A DNA stretch of 64,000 nucleotides from Membranipora membranacea. Its lineage: Eukaryota; Bryozoa; Gymnolaemata; Cheilostomatida; Membraniporidae. Under the pieces are notes generated by a model, which did no database searches, was not told the DNA's origin, and saw only the letters and a program-made list of their open reading frames with translations. Both the position numbers and the translations under genes were made by a program. Where the stretch lies: assembly GCA_914767715.1 (NCBI GenBank), contig OU612070.1, positions 21,438,025 to 21,502,024 of the forward strand, in the 5' to 3' direction. Below, piece after piece: positions 36,832 through 45,893 of the stretch. Numbering within the stretch: position 1 is the first letter of the stretch; every line of letters starts with the position of its first letter.

Positions 36832-36989
36832 TTTATTATTGCCGATCAAAGTCAACGACAAATAAAGACCATGTATAAATAATAATAAAAACAAAGCAGT
36901 CAGGTGTATTTATGAAAAATATCATTGTCTATAAATGCTGTCCTATTTATAGAATGATGATATCGGCCTTTCAAAAATATTTTGCACGG

Positions 36990-37870
36990 ATGAGTCTCAT
37001 ATTCTTTATCCTTTGCAATATATCAAAAACAAAGAATATCAAGATGTATTTTAAGTTTTTCGAGCTTTAGTAAAGAAAGTCTCTCTTCATACTCTTCCTC
37101 ACATGGAATCATAATTCTGGTGCATAGTTTTTGAAATCTCTCCAGTTTATCCTTATCATTTTGGGAGGTGTGTGGGAACCAGCACGGGGCTGCATATGAT
37201 AAAACCGATAACATTCTAGCTTTGTAAAATAATATCAGTGAATGAGATCTCACACCAGATTTTCTTAGCTTTATAAGACCACGTAGAGAATGTTTTGTTT
37301 TGTCAATGATATGGTCTACATGGGAGTGAAACTTCAGGTGCTCATCAAATATCACACCAAGGAGCCTCACATTTGGGGTGTAGAGTATTTCAGAGAGATT
37401 GATGTTATAGGTGTCAATGGTGAGTGTTTTTTGCAAAGTGAAGTTTATGGAGAGAGTTTTGTTCACATTCAGCAGCAGAAAGTTATCAGTGCAGTACTGA
37501 GAGGTGTAATCGAGTGCTCTTTGAAGGTAGATGTTGCTGATGCTCGCAGTTGCCCGATGAGAAGTAGAGTCAGTCAGGAGACAGTTAGATTTTCATAGTG
37601 GATGGTATAAAGTTGTGTCATCGGCGTACTTAAGATGTGATGTTGGTGGTGACAAGTCATCGATGCATTCCAGAGTAGAGGACCTAGTACTGTCCGTTGG
37701 GGGACACCTATCTTAATTGGACTGAAGATGGATTTTTCGTTGCGAAACCTTACACATTGTTCTCTATTAGTGAGAAAGTCCTGAACAATAGCTACTAGAT
37801 ATCCATCTATTTTCAGTTTTAAAAGTTTCTTGACAGCAAAAAGCTATCGTTCAGTTTATTACAATGGAAG
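36990..37870 (-). pseudogene. broken Jockey/CR1-like LINE reverse-transcriptase fragment
   Basis: Minus-strand remnant of a retrotransposon ORF2. In order it shows RFRNEKSIFSPIKIGVPQ (the GxPQ motif), VLGPLLW, then after a frame change HLKYADDTTLY (catalytic YADD), then in the 147-residue open part (37,466-37,023) LLGVIFDEHLKFHSHVDHII and LSVLSYAAPCWFP, typical of the thumb and C-terminal region. Frame changes and a stop follow YADDTTLYHPL, so it is dead. The endonuclease end is missing. It is unrelated in position to the intact LINE at 52 kb. Confidence 0.8.
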
Positions 37871-38556
37871 TGGGCAACAATTTGGCAGCATTTATATGTG
37901 TTGCCTTTATCCTATGTCCAAGTTCTACACCGCTAAGTTTGTCAGTTCCAGAGAAATTAAATTTTAAACTACAACACATGGTGGAGATAACTCTATTAAA
38001 TGCTATATAATTCCATTGTTTTACCTCAGTATAGCCTGTTGTGTACTGGCTGATTTGAAACCTGACGGTTCGTGCCTTTATAATATAATATATACTGTAT
38101 ATATAATGTATAATATATACCTATATACTACATATATTGTTTAAAAAACAACTACGGCATGCATCCAACCAGTTTCTATCGACTTGCTCCACACAATATA
38201 AATTAGTTGGGCTGCTTGCCTCTGACAACCGTGTTGAACAATGTCCAGAGATGATTTTGTAGCTCAACTTAAAATCAGTGTTTGAACTGTAGAGTGGAAT
38301 CAGAATGGGTCAAATGAGAGTACCATACCGTAACATTGTCTCCCCTAAGAAATTTATAATATCACTAAGAAGGGAAATTAAAGAAATATCTTATTCTGTA
38401 TGATAGGCCTCAATGGCGCATATCATAACACATAATGGAATCATCGACTCGCTTCTTGTTTTGATTTGAAAGTATTATAATCATATTCAGTCTCCCTCTA
38501 TTCATATTATAAAAATTGTTTACCTCGTTGGTGATGTCCTTTGAATAATAAGCACA

Positions 38557-38825
38557 GGGCTCAGTGGCTCAGTTGGTTAGAGCGCCGGACTTCAACACGC
38601 AAGTGTTGAAGGTCGTGGGTTCGAATCCCGCTGCAGTCCATCTTCTACTGGGGATTGGTTGGCCCCCAGGTGTGCTCTGACCTGCCTGCAGACTGAGAGC
38701 AAATTGGCGCAGATATTGCGGCCTTGCCATTAGGGCATTAATATTTCGCCGCCCATGCCTCGGGATGGGCGAGTGATATGCCACCGGATTTTAATCAACC
38801 TTTTAATTTTAATCATTTTAATCAA
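38557..38825 (+). mobile_element. tRNA-derived SINE, well preserved
   Basis: The tRNA-like head has an A box (GTGGCTCAGTTGGTTAGAGC) and a B box (GTGGGTTCGAATCCCGC) around a perfect 9-bp hairpin CTTCAACAC-GCAA-GTGTTGAAG. The acceptor stem does not close, so it is not a tRNA gene. The body continues GGGGATTGGTTGGCCCCCAG, GACCTGCCTGCAGACTGAG and CGCCCATGCCTCGGGATGGGC. The tail is a short repeat of TTTTAATCAACC/TTTTAATCA. A second, diverged copy lies at 32,630-32,815 on the minus strand. Confidence 0.85.
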
Positions 38826-39489
38826 CCTGATAGTTCTCGCGGTCTCAGATTTTTACCCGCTCTGACTTATTCTGTAAATATTTAGACCAGAGAAATAGGC
38901 TAATAAACCTGTTTTACTGGTCATCTAATGAATGATAGTGTGAAGGTCTTATTGAAATGTATATGCGTAGATATCCCACCCTCAACTGCTGAGCCACTGG
39001 TTGGGGAAAAATAGATATCCAGGGCATTATCTAAACTAGAATACATTGTTGGCCTTTGAATCTCAATCACAAGAAACAGCTGCTCGAGCGGAGCTCCTAC
39101 CATCACAAACCCACTAAAATTATCAAAAGTAGTATCTCAACTAGTATATATTAATTTCATTTCTGCGAAATTTCTAATTGCCTCCCCTACACCCCAGTTG
39201 CCCAGACTATTGGATAGCCACACCCCACAAAATGTGTACCCATCACAATGGATTAATTGTTATTGAAAGACCCAATGACCAGTCTTCGGTGCACTAAAAC
39301 ACCAATCATAGCAGCTGTGCAAATAAAATATCGTGCAGAGCCTGCTAGCAGTCTTGAGGGACCGCGAGGGCTTTTGAGATGTTACAAGGGGGTATCGGGA
39401 GGGTAATTTTGGGCCTTGAGAAGCAGTCATGTGGCTCAATTCATAGACTCAGATCATTAGACAGAACAAAATCATGAGGTCAATACCAA

Positions 39490-39770
39490 TTTTTCATCTA
39501 CATTATTGACCTTTTAAATGCATCACCTGATCTAAATTAAATATTTTTTGCTGACGATACTAAATTTAAAGTTCTGAACCTGAAATTACGAAGAGAAATT
39601 TATCTCTAATAAATGAATGGTGTATCACTGACTGTCTTGTGATAAACTATGAGAAAACCGAAACCAAACAAAATTTTTAACATAGAAGATTAAAAGCTCA
39701 TATTTGGGAATTCTATTTTTAGAAGAAAGAGGAACGACAAAATTTGTGGGTTGAAACTCCAACAAAACTT
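39490..39770 (+). pseudogene. short LINE reverse-transcriptase remnant (FADD box)
   Basis: The plus strand reads fragments of a palm domain: FIYIIDLLNASPD, then, after a small frame change, FFADDTKFKVLN (catalytic FADD) and INEWCITDCLVINYEKTE. About 90 codons with shifts; no start or end. It belongs to a different LINE type from the minus-strand remnant, whose catalytic box is YADD. Confidence 0.65.
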
Positions 39771-40326
39771 TCCATGAAAATTTTAGAAGCCTGAAAATTT
39801 TTTTAATTTAACCCTGATAATGATACGAGCAGTCGGTCCAACCATTGAGCAAAATCTAATGGTTGACACTATACTACAGATTTCATCCGGATTTGATCTA
39901 CGAATTAGAGTTCTGCGGCCACGCAAGTAATAGCCAGCTACGGCTCCACAAAACTTGAGCTTGAACAGTGAGGGAGACGGCTCTAACCAGCCTAACCACC
40001 TCCTACTCTGACCGAGCAACTAGCAGCTGTAATATTACTAACAAAAAAAATACAGCGTGGCGTAATCTCCTTTGCTTACATATTATGGCATTTAGGCAAT
40101 GGTATTTTGGAATATGGTATGTCGTCCAAAATGGTATTACGTCCAATCCGGCGTTATATCCACTGGTATTTTGACACAACTGGTATTTTGACACAACTGG
40201 CGTTTTGTACAACTGGTATATTGGCATTGGTATAGTGTGCAGTGGTGTTATGACCTATGGCATTATGGCAATGGCATTAGGTCACTGGCATCTTGTCCCA
40301 ATGGCATTTTGACCATGGCATTTTGA

Positions 40327-41792
40327 CACGGAATCACAGAAAAGACATCATTTGATATATTCATTATTGGTTGGAAACAAGGTCAGTGAAAAAGGAAAGA
40401 GATTGAGGCATGCCACACCTTTTTTGCAAGATTCAGCTGAAACAAATTGCTGGATAGCTTGAAATCTTCACAAACCATTGGCCAGATTTAGTAGTCTGGT
40501 CTGCCATAGAACAAGGATAAATATGAATGAACTGATGGTGCACAAGATGCAAAAGTCTGACATATGTACATAGGAGGAATTTGACTCGATATGGCATCAA
40601 ATTGCTCGCATCAGCGCTAATATCCTTCTCAAAAGGGATCAAGTGCTGATTAGCAAATTATGTACTTAGTATATATATAATATATATAGATAATACCTTT
40701 ATTGCTCAACTTAGTGTCTTTGAATTTTTGCAAGGTGCAGTATCAAATAGCCTGAGAAAATTGTCATTAAAAGAAGTTACATCGAAACATAACATGAAGT
40801 AATGATGCTCGCTAAGCGGTTAACAGGAGAGAGCCTCGCGACTCCCACAAAGGAAATGAAAAGAGACAGGAGTTCATTATGTTGAAGATCAGGCCAGTGA
40901 TTTTAGCTGCTGGCATGCTTCTTGTATGTTCTGGTTTCAGGCTGTAGGTCTACAGATGGTCTGAAACAGCTGCTTCGACATGGATGCGATTTGGGGACCC
41001 TAGAAGCCAGGAAGCGATATTGTGATTAAACCTTTTTTTATAAATACACTATAGTAGGTATATATAGCAAATCCAAAATTCCAATAATAAATGTTTTTTT
41101 AATCTAACAGAATTATTTGATTTTATTAGGGTTTGTAGTGAGAGTGAGAGTTGCCTTGACCGGTCGCTGGTTACGGGTGTGTAAAGACACATAAACCATG
41201 TTGTGAGTCAGTCTTGAGGCGTAGTGAGGAGTTGATGTAGAACAGTCTTGAGGGATCTCAAGACGTTGGGAGGCAGTCTCAACATCTTCTAACGCAGTCT
41301 TGAGCTCCGATGTAGTCTTGAGCTCTAATACATAGACAAAGAGCATTTCATTCACAAAAGTAACAACTGACTTGGGTGCACATCAATACACTCTAAACCT
41401 TCGATTTTTTTAAAACCTATTTGAAGAATTTTCAAAATTGGATTTTCTGTAATGAAACATGGAGTTGTGCAGTCAGTGCAAAAGAAGACATAACTCCTAC
41501 TTTGCAGACCTTGTCAAAAACAGTCCAATTATTGACAAATGCAGGTAATTTAAAATCATGATAATATTATTAATTCAAGCGTAAATAGTTGCAATATACA
41601 AGCCACACAAATCTGATTGTGAACAAATTGTATTTTTGAATAGTGGGAAAAGAAGAAGGCAAAGGAAAATAAGGTGGGCAAATAATCAAGGACACACTAG
41701 GTGATAAAATACGACGTACACACAAGAGACAGTAGATTAAATATCTGCTCATATAGGGGTATGCAGGATGGGGTGGGAGGGGGAAATGAGTG
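40327..41792. other. inter-repeat spacer; nothing recognised
   Basis: Unassigned DNA. The 80-codon minus-strand frame at 41,113-41,355 is built partly from a repeated CAGTCTTGAG motif and has no domain, so I do not call it a gene. TATA-rich repeats occur near 40,668-40,690. Confidence 0.4.
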
Positions 41793-41992
41793 AGCAGACC
41801 ACAGGTCTACTGCAAAACCTGGGATTTTGGCAGCAATGTTTGACTCGACTGCCCCCCTTGACTTGAGTTTTTGTTGTTTGAAGGTAATTCATGGTTTTGA
41901 AAACACATCCAACTTTCATGGTCTCTGGAGTCAAATGAAATTTGGACAGCACCTCCCTGAGTATTCTGTTTGAAAGACTACCTCCTAAGCTG

Positions 41993-42469
41993 TGTGGGGA
42001 ATTTCAGTCTTTGACTGCTAATGTATTATATACTGAAGTTATTACTCATGCATTGCATTCAAATTCATGTCTTGCCTTTTATAATAATCATTTGTCCATA
42101 ACAATTAATGCCTTGACTGTATTTAAACTTCCTACGAATCATTGGTTTCACAAGTGTTACTCTAGCCTGCTCATCGGCACTTCATGTTTGCTAGCGGACG
42201 AGACTAAACGCACCGATCATTTTTACTGATTTATACATTAAATCTTTGTAACTCTGTTAGTTTTAGTTAGATAGTTAGTACACAATAAAATCATAGTATA
42301 GTTGATAAACCACACATTTTTATGCCTGGCTGGTAGCCTTGATTTAAACAGACTTTTCGACTGGCAGGTTGCCGTTAGGCTTTACGCGTTCATCCGAACA
42401 AGTTGGATATCGGGACTTATTAAAGCCAAGCCCATGCTGGCTATCCTGACAAGATAGAATTTCCCGACA
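41993..42469 (+). repeat. 5' LTR
   Basis: 477 bp, TG...CA ends. Contains AATAAA (42284-42289) followed by the likely R/U5 region. It differs from the 3' LTR by a 5-bp duplication (GCATT) and two base changes. The 95-codon open frame inside it is fortuitous; a shorter version recurs in the 3' LTR. Confidence 0.93.
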
Positions 42470-42470
42470 C

Positions 42471-42488
42471 TGGTGTCAGAAGTGGGAT
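42471..42488 (+). other. primer-binding site
   Basis: TGGTGTCAGAAGTGGGAT begins one base after the 5' LTR. The TGG start fits pairing with a tRNA 3' CCA end; I do not name the tRNA. Confidence 0.75.
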
Positions 42489-42660
42489 GGATGCGTAAAG
42501 CAGGTAATTTGGAAATTTAGTGAAAAGTCTTTTCTTGGTCTAAGAATGTCATTGCGCTCACAGCTCTACTAAACTGTAGACCAGAGAACTTCTGTAGTGA
42601 CCAGACCAGAGAAAATAATTATTTCAAGAAATTTTTGGGCACATATATTTTTTCTTAGTC

Positions 42661-42953
42661 TATTAATAATATACAAACTCTGACAGCGCTACTAAAATAG
42701 TAGACCGCAAAGAGGTATATTAACATTTCAAATTATTAAAAATATACAAGCTCTAACAGCGCTACTAAAATAGTAGACCGCAAAGAGGTATATCAACATT
42801 TCAAATTATCAAAAATATACAAGCTCTAACAGCGCTACTAAAATAGTAGACCGCAAAGAGGTATATCAACATTTCAAATTATTAAAAATATACAAGCTCT
42901 CGCAGCGCTACTAAAATAGTAGACGACGAAGAGGTATATCAACGTTGCAAATT
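42661..42953 (+). repeat. 73-bp tandem repeats in the Gypsy leader, four units
   Basis: Each unit carries AATATACAAGCTCTAACAGC, GCTACTAAAATAGTAGACCG and CAAAGAGGTATATCAACATT. The middle two units are almost identical, the outer ones are slightly diverged, and a weak fifth copy is recognisable at about 42,550-42,600 (ACAGCTCTACTAAACTGTAGACC). They lie between the primer-binding site and gag, where packaging or promoter elements would be expected. Each unit contains the small palindrome CTACTAAAATAGTAG. Confidence 0.88.
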
Positions 42954-42978
42954 ATCAATACTACATACAAAAAAAATT

Positions 42979-43914
42979 ATGGCAAACAGAGGTAATGCTG
43001 CCAGGCAACAGCCGGCTGATGAAGCAGACCGTCTAGCAAATGCCGTACAAAATGCGTTCAGGCAGATGAATGGTGGGAGAGACCACTTTAAACCGCCAAA
43101 GTATGATGGAAGTGAAGATATTGAATTATTCATTCAAAAATTCACTGATGTGGCCCAAGCCAATAACTGGAATCCCCAGGCAGCCCATCTAAATATCAGA
43201 TTATGTCTTGAGAAACAAGCTCAAGAATGTGCTAGAGGAGATAACATTGAAGCGATTTTTGTTAACCTGAGAGCCAGGTTTGGTCTGACACAGAGACAAG
43301 CACGTGACAAATTGTCCACTGTAAGAAAAGAACAGGGTCAAAAGTTTCACTCACTAGGAGTAGAAGTTCTAAAATTAGTAAGAATTGCATATCCAAACAT
43401 GGGTGCTGCTCATCAAGAAGATATCGCCATAGAAAATGTACGTAGGTGCATAGAAAATCGTCAGTTATTGAGACATCTAATGACAATAGAACTCAACACT
43501 GTAGCCGAAATATGTCGGGCTTCAGATGATTATGTTCAGGCTGGCTCTAACCTCAGACAAAGGCCGCAAATAAATGTCACAAGCTATTCAGAAAATTCTG
43601 ACTCTGAAAATGAAGATGACTTTGACTGTAATGCTGTAGGTATGCACTCAACTCGTAGAGATTATCAAAATAGACCCAAAGCTAAAATCACTGAGAGTAC
43701 CAGTAGTGAAACAGCTAAACAAACAGAAATCCTGACCAAAATAATGGAGATAATGGATAGAAATACAAAGGCTATAGAAAAGTTGGCCGGATCAAACGCC
43801 AGTGTACAAAATACTAGGCAGAGAAAACGAGCATGCTATACATGTGGCTCAGAAAATCATATGGCTAGGGAATGTCCTAATAAAAATCAGGGAAACACCA
43901 CAGGTTCTCAGTAA
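42979..43914 (+). CDS. gag: Gypsy gag (capsid plus zinc knuckle)
   Basis: 311 residues from ATG 42979. Structural protein of the retrotransposon particle. The N-terminal half has the retrotransposon-gag fold signature FKPPKYDGSEDIELFIQKF followed by a helical capsid region. Near residue 286 is a single CCHC nucleic-acid-binding knuckle, CYTCGSENHMARECP (C-x2-C-x4-H-x4-C). The frame is intact. The next reading frame (protease) is in another frame, 53 bp after this stop codon. Confidence 0.9.
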   Translation: MANRGNAARQQPADEADRLANAVQNAFRQMNGGRDHFKPPKYDGSEDIELFIQKFTDVAQANNWNPQAAHLNIRLCLEKQAQECARGDNIEAIFVNLRARFGLTQRQARDKLSTVRKEQGQKFHSLGVEVLKLVRIAYPNMGAAHQEDIAIENVRRCIENRQLLRHLMTIELNTVAEICRASDDYVQAGSNLRQRPQINVTSYSENSDSENEDDFDCNAVGMHSTRRDYQNRPKAKITESTSSETAKQTEILTKIMEIMDRNTKAIEKLAGSNASVQNTRQRKRACYTCGSENHMARECPNKNQGNTTGSQ

Positions 43915-43967
43915 ACTCACCAGCTACTGATGAACCTAACCTTTCACAAGAAAAGGCTGGTGTAAAT

Positions 43968-44981
43968 ATGTCTAAGTTGGGCAACCATCAAAAAGGTGAC
44001 AAAAAGCCTAGTGCTGAGCATGGAAATCAAACCCCATTGAACACTGCGGAAAGTGAATGTGATCAGGCTTCGAAGGCTGATCCAAGCAGTAAACTTGGGA
44101 AAATATCCGACCAGTCTAGTGTGTCTCAAAATGTTGAGGTTGGCTCAATCTGTAGACAGAGGAGCATCACCAGCCAAGTAGAAAGAGATAGAATAACAGA
44201 ATCAATAATACCTGAGGAAAAACTCTGTGAAAATAACGATGGAAGAAATGACAATGAGGATGTCAGCTGTAATGAATTGTGTCATTATGAGTCAAATTCA
44301 TGTTATTATCTGCCAGGCAAAGCTGGTGGAAAGAGTATACTGTATTTACTTGATTCTGGGTGTTCTAAATCTGTACTATCAAGGCATGTGTATGATAGAC
44401 TCCCAGAATCACTCAAATCTGAAATTGAGCCTCTGGAAAAATCCGGAGTAATGGCAGATGGGTCAAAACTACCCCTCCTAGGAAAGATAAAGCTGCATTG
44501 TTCAGTGCGAGGAGAAAAATGTGTTGAGGAATTTATTGTGAGTAGAATTACACATGATGCTATACTTGGAATGTCATTCTTCAAAGCAAGCGGGTGTACG
44601 CTAAACTTCAAGAAAGCTTCGCTGTATATCAATAATAAAAATCTGTCATGTGTTGACAGATTAGGGGATTTGCTTGTAAGCAATGTCCAAGTAATATGTG
44701 ATACAATAATCCCAGCAAGATCTGAGATGGCTATTCAAGCAAAGTTGTGTAATAATACCAGTGGCATATGTGGTATAACAGGAACTAAAATGAATCACAA
44801 AATGCCAGAAAATATTTTGGTGGCATCAACACTGTGCGAGCCAGATGGGCTGAATAGAATTTTAGTACACTGCTGCAATATCCTAGAGGATGAAATCATC
44901 CTGAGAGCCGGAACTGTTTTTGCTGATTTCATATCACTATCAAAGGATGATCAGATGACACCAAAACAGGCCACATCATGA
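43968..44981 (+). CDS. pro: Gypsy aspartic protease region
   Basis: 337 residues from ATG 43968. A Ser/charged linker of about 100 residues leads to a retropepsin domain with the catalytic LLDSGCSKSVLS (D-S-G near residue 127) and the downstream AILGMSFF (ILG flap-side motif). Its stop overlaps the start of the next frame in ATGA (44978-44981). The frames are open together from 44951 to 44981, so either stop-start reinitiation or a -1 shift could link them. I see no classic slippery heptamer in that overlap. Confidence 0.8.
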   Translation: MSKLGNHQKGDKKPSAEHGNQTPLNTAESECDQASKADPSSKLGKISDQSSVSQNVEVGSICRQRSITSQVERDRITESIIPEEKLCENNDGRNDNEDVSCNELCHYESNSCYYLPGKAGGKSILYLLDSGCSKSVLSRHVYDRLPESLKSEIEPLEKSGVMADGSKLPLLGKIKLHCSVRGEKCVEEFIVSRITHDAILGMSFFKASGCTLNFKKASLYINNKNLSCVDRLGDLLVSNVQVICDTIIPARSEMAIQAKLCNNTSGICGITGTKMNHKMPENILVASTLCEPDGLNRILVHCCNILEDEIILRAGTVFADFISLSKDDQMTPKQATS

Positions 44982-45889
44982 AGCCACAAAATACAGTGGG
45001 AGAAGAAGTTAATGCAGTAAACATGGCAGATGTTTTGAGTCAAAATGAAAATATTGAAGGACAAAGTGAGTGTATACCTTCAAAGCTGAGTGACCATTAT
45101 GACAGCATGGTGCCAAACCACATGAAAGAGCTTTGTAAGAAAACAACTCATGAGATGAAATCAGCTGATCACAAAGGAGCAATAGTGAATTTATTGACAA
45201 AATACTCGGATGTTTTCAGTCAAGGTGATTCAGATATTGGTCAAACAAAGTTGGTTGAACATTCCATTCCAGTTTTAGAGGACACTAAACCAATAAAACA
45301 CCTCCCTAGGAGGCTAGGACCAGAAAAGGAAAAACAAGTTGAAAAACAAGTTAACAAGTTACTTGAGCAAGGACTGATTTACCCCGGTGAAGGGGCGTGG
45401 TCGCACCCTGTCGTCCTAGTAAGGAAAAAGACATTGAAACCAGATGACGCCCCAGAGTGGCGCTTCTGTATAGACTACCGTAAATTAAATAGTGTTACAA
45501 AAAAGGATGTTTACCCAATACCTCGAATCGATGAGAGTTTGGATTCATTAGCAGGTAGTGAATATTTTAGCACTCTTGATATGTGCTCCTCCTATTGGCA
45601 GGTCCCGTTAGACAAAGATGCTCAAGAAAAGTCAGCATTCATAACGCGAAGCGGTCTGTGGAATTGGAAGGTTCTTCCTTTCGGGCTAACGAATGCCCCT
45701 GCATGTTTTGAACGCCTTATGGAAAAAGTGCTCCGGGGCTTGCATTGGAAGTCTTTACTCATATATCTTGATGATGTAATAATATTCAGTGACACATTCT
45801 CTAATCACATGAGTCGGTTAGAAGAAGTCTTTCAGCGATTCCGTGAAGCCAATCTGAAACTCACCATCCAAGTGTGTACTCCTCAGTGA
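44978..45889 (+). pseudogene. pol: Gypsy reverse transcriptase, N-terminal part up to a frame break
   Basis: Starts at ATG 44978. The reverse-transcriptase fingers and palm are complete: the WRFCIDYRKLNSVTKKDVYP block, STLDMCSSYWQVPLDKD, LPFGLTNAPACFERLMEKVL, then the catalytic LLIYLDDVIIFS (YLDD). Shortly after RFREANLKL the frame is lost near position 45,860 and stops at 45,889. The continuing protein is read in another frame from the next entry. The break looks like a small deletion; nothing else in this half is damaged. Confidence 0.88.
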
Positions 45890-45893
45890 TAGT

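Larger units (their letters stand above)
35821..40326. mobile_element. about 4.5-kb structure bounded by long inverted arms made of a degenerate minisatellite
   Basis: The left arm (35,821-36,168) and right arm (39,957-40,326, inverted) align almost end to end. Their outer 240 bp is a degenerate array of short units around AATGCCATTGG and GTCAAAATGCCA (variants ATACCAGT, ACGCCAGTTGTG). The order of unit variants is the same in both arms, including CACTGCACACTATACCAATG. The inner about 110 bp is unique sequence ending with a tRNA-like D-arm. Between the arms are two LINE reverse-transcriptase remnants, a SINE and a TA microsatellite, but no intact gene. This resembles a Foldback-type element or an inverted pair of one repeat family; no clear target duplication is visible at the ends. 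Confidence 0.65.

Noticed and set aside
38564-38640. Possible functional tRNA gene
   Set aside because: A and B boxes are good, but the acceptor stem does not pair and the anticodon arm is a 9-bp hairpin with a 4-nt loop; the sequence continues into a SINE body shared with 32,630-32,815.
38569-38784. 71-residue minus-strand frame (GFEPTT-like text)
   Set aside because: Translation of the antisense of a tRNA-derived SINE; this kind of peptide is a common artefact.
41113-41355. 80-residue minus-strand frame
   Set aside because: Built partly on a repeated CAGTCTTGAG motif; no domain, no intron signals.
41942-42229. 95-residue frame, repeated at 48,808-49,011
   Set aside because: Both lie inside the LTRs; the repetition is LTR identity, not a gene family.
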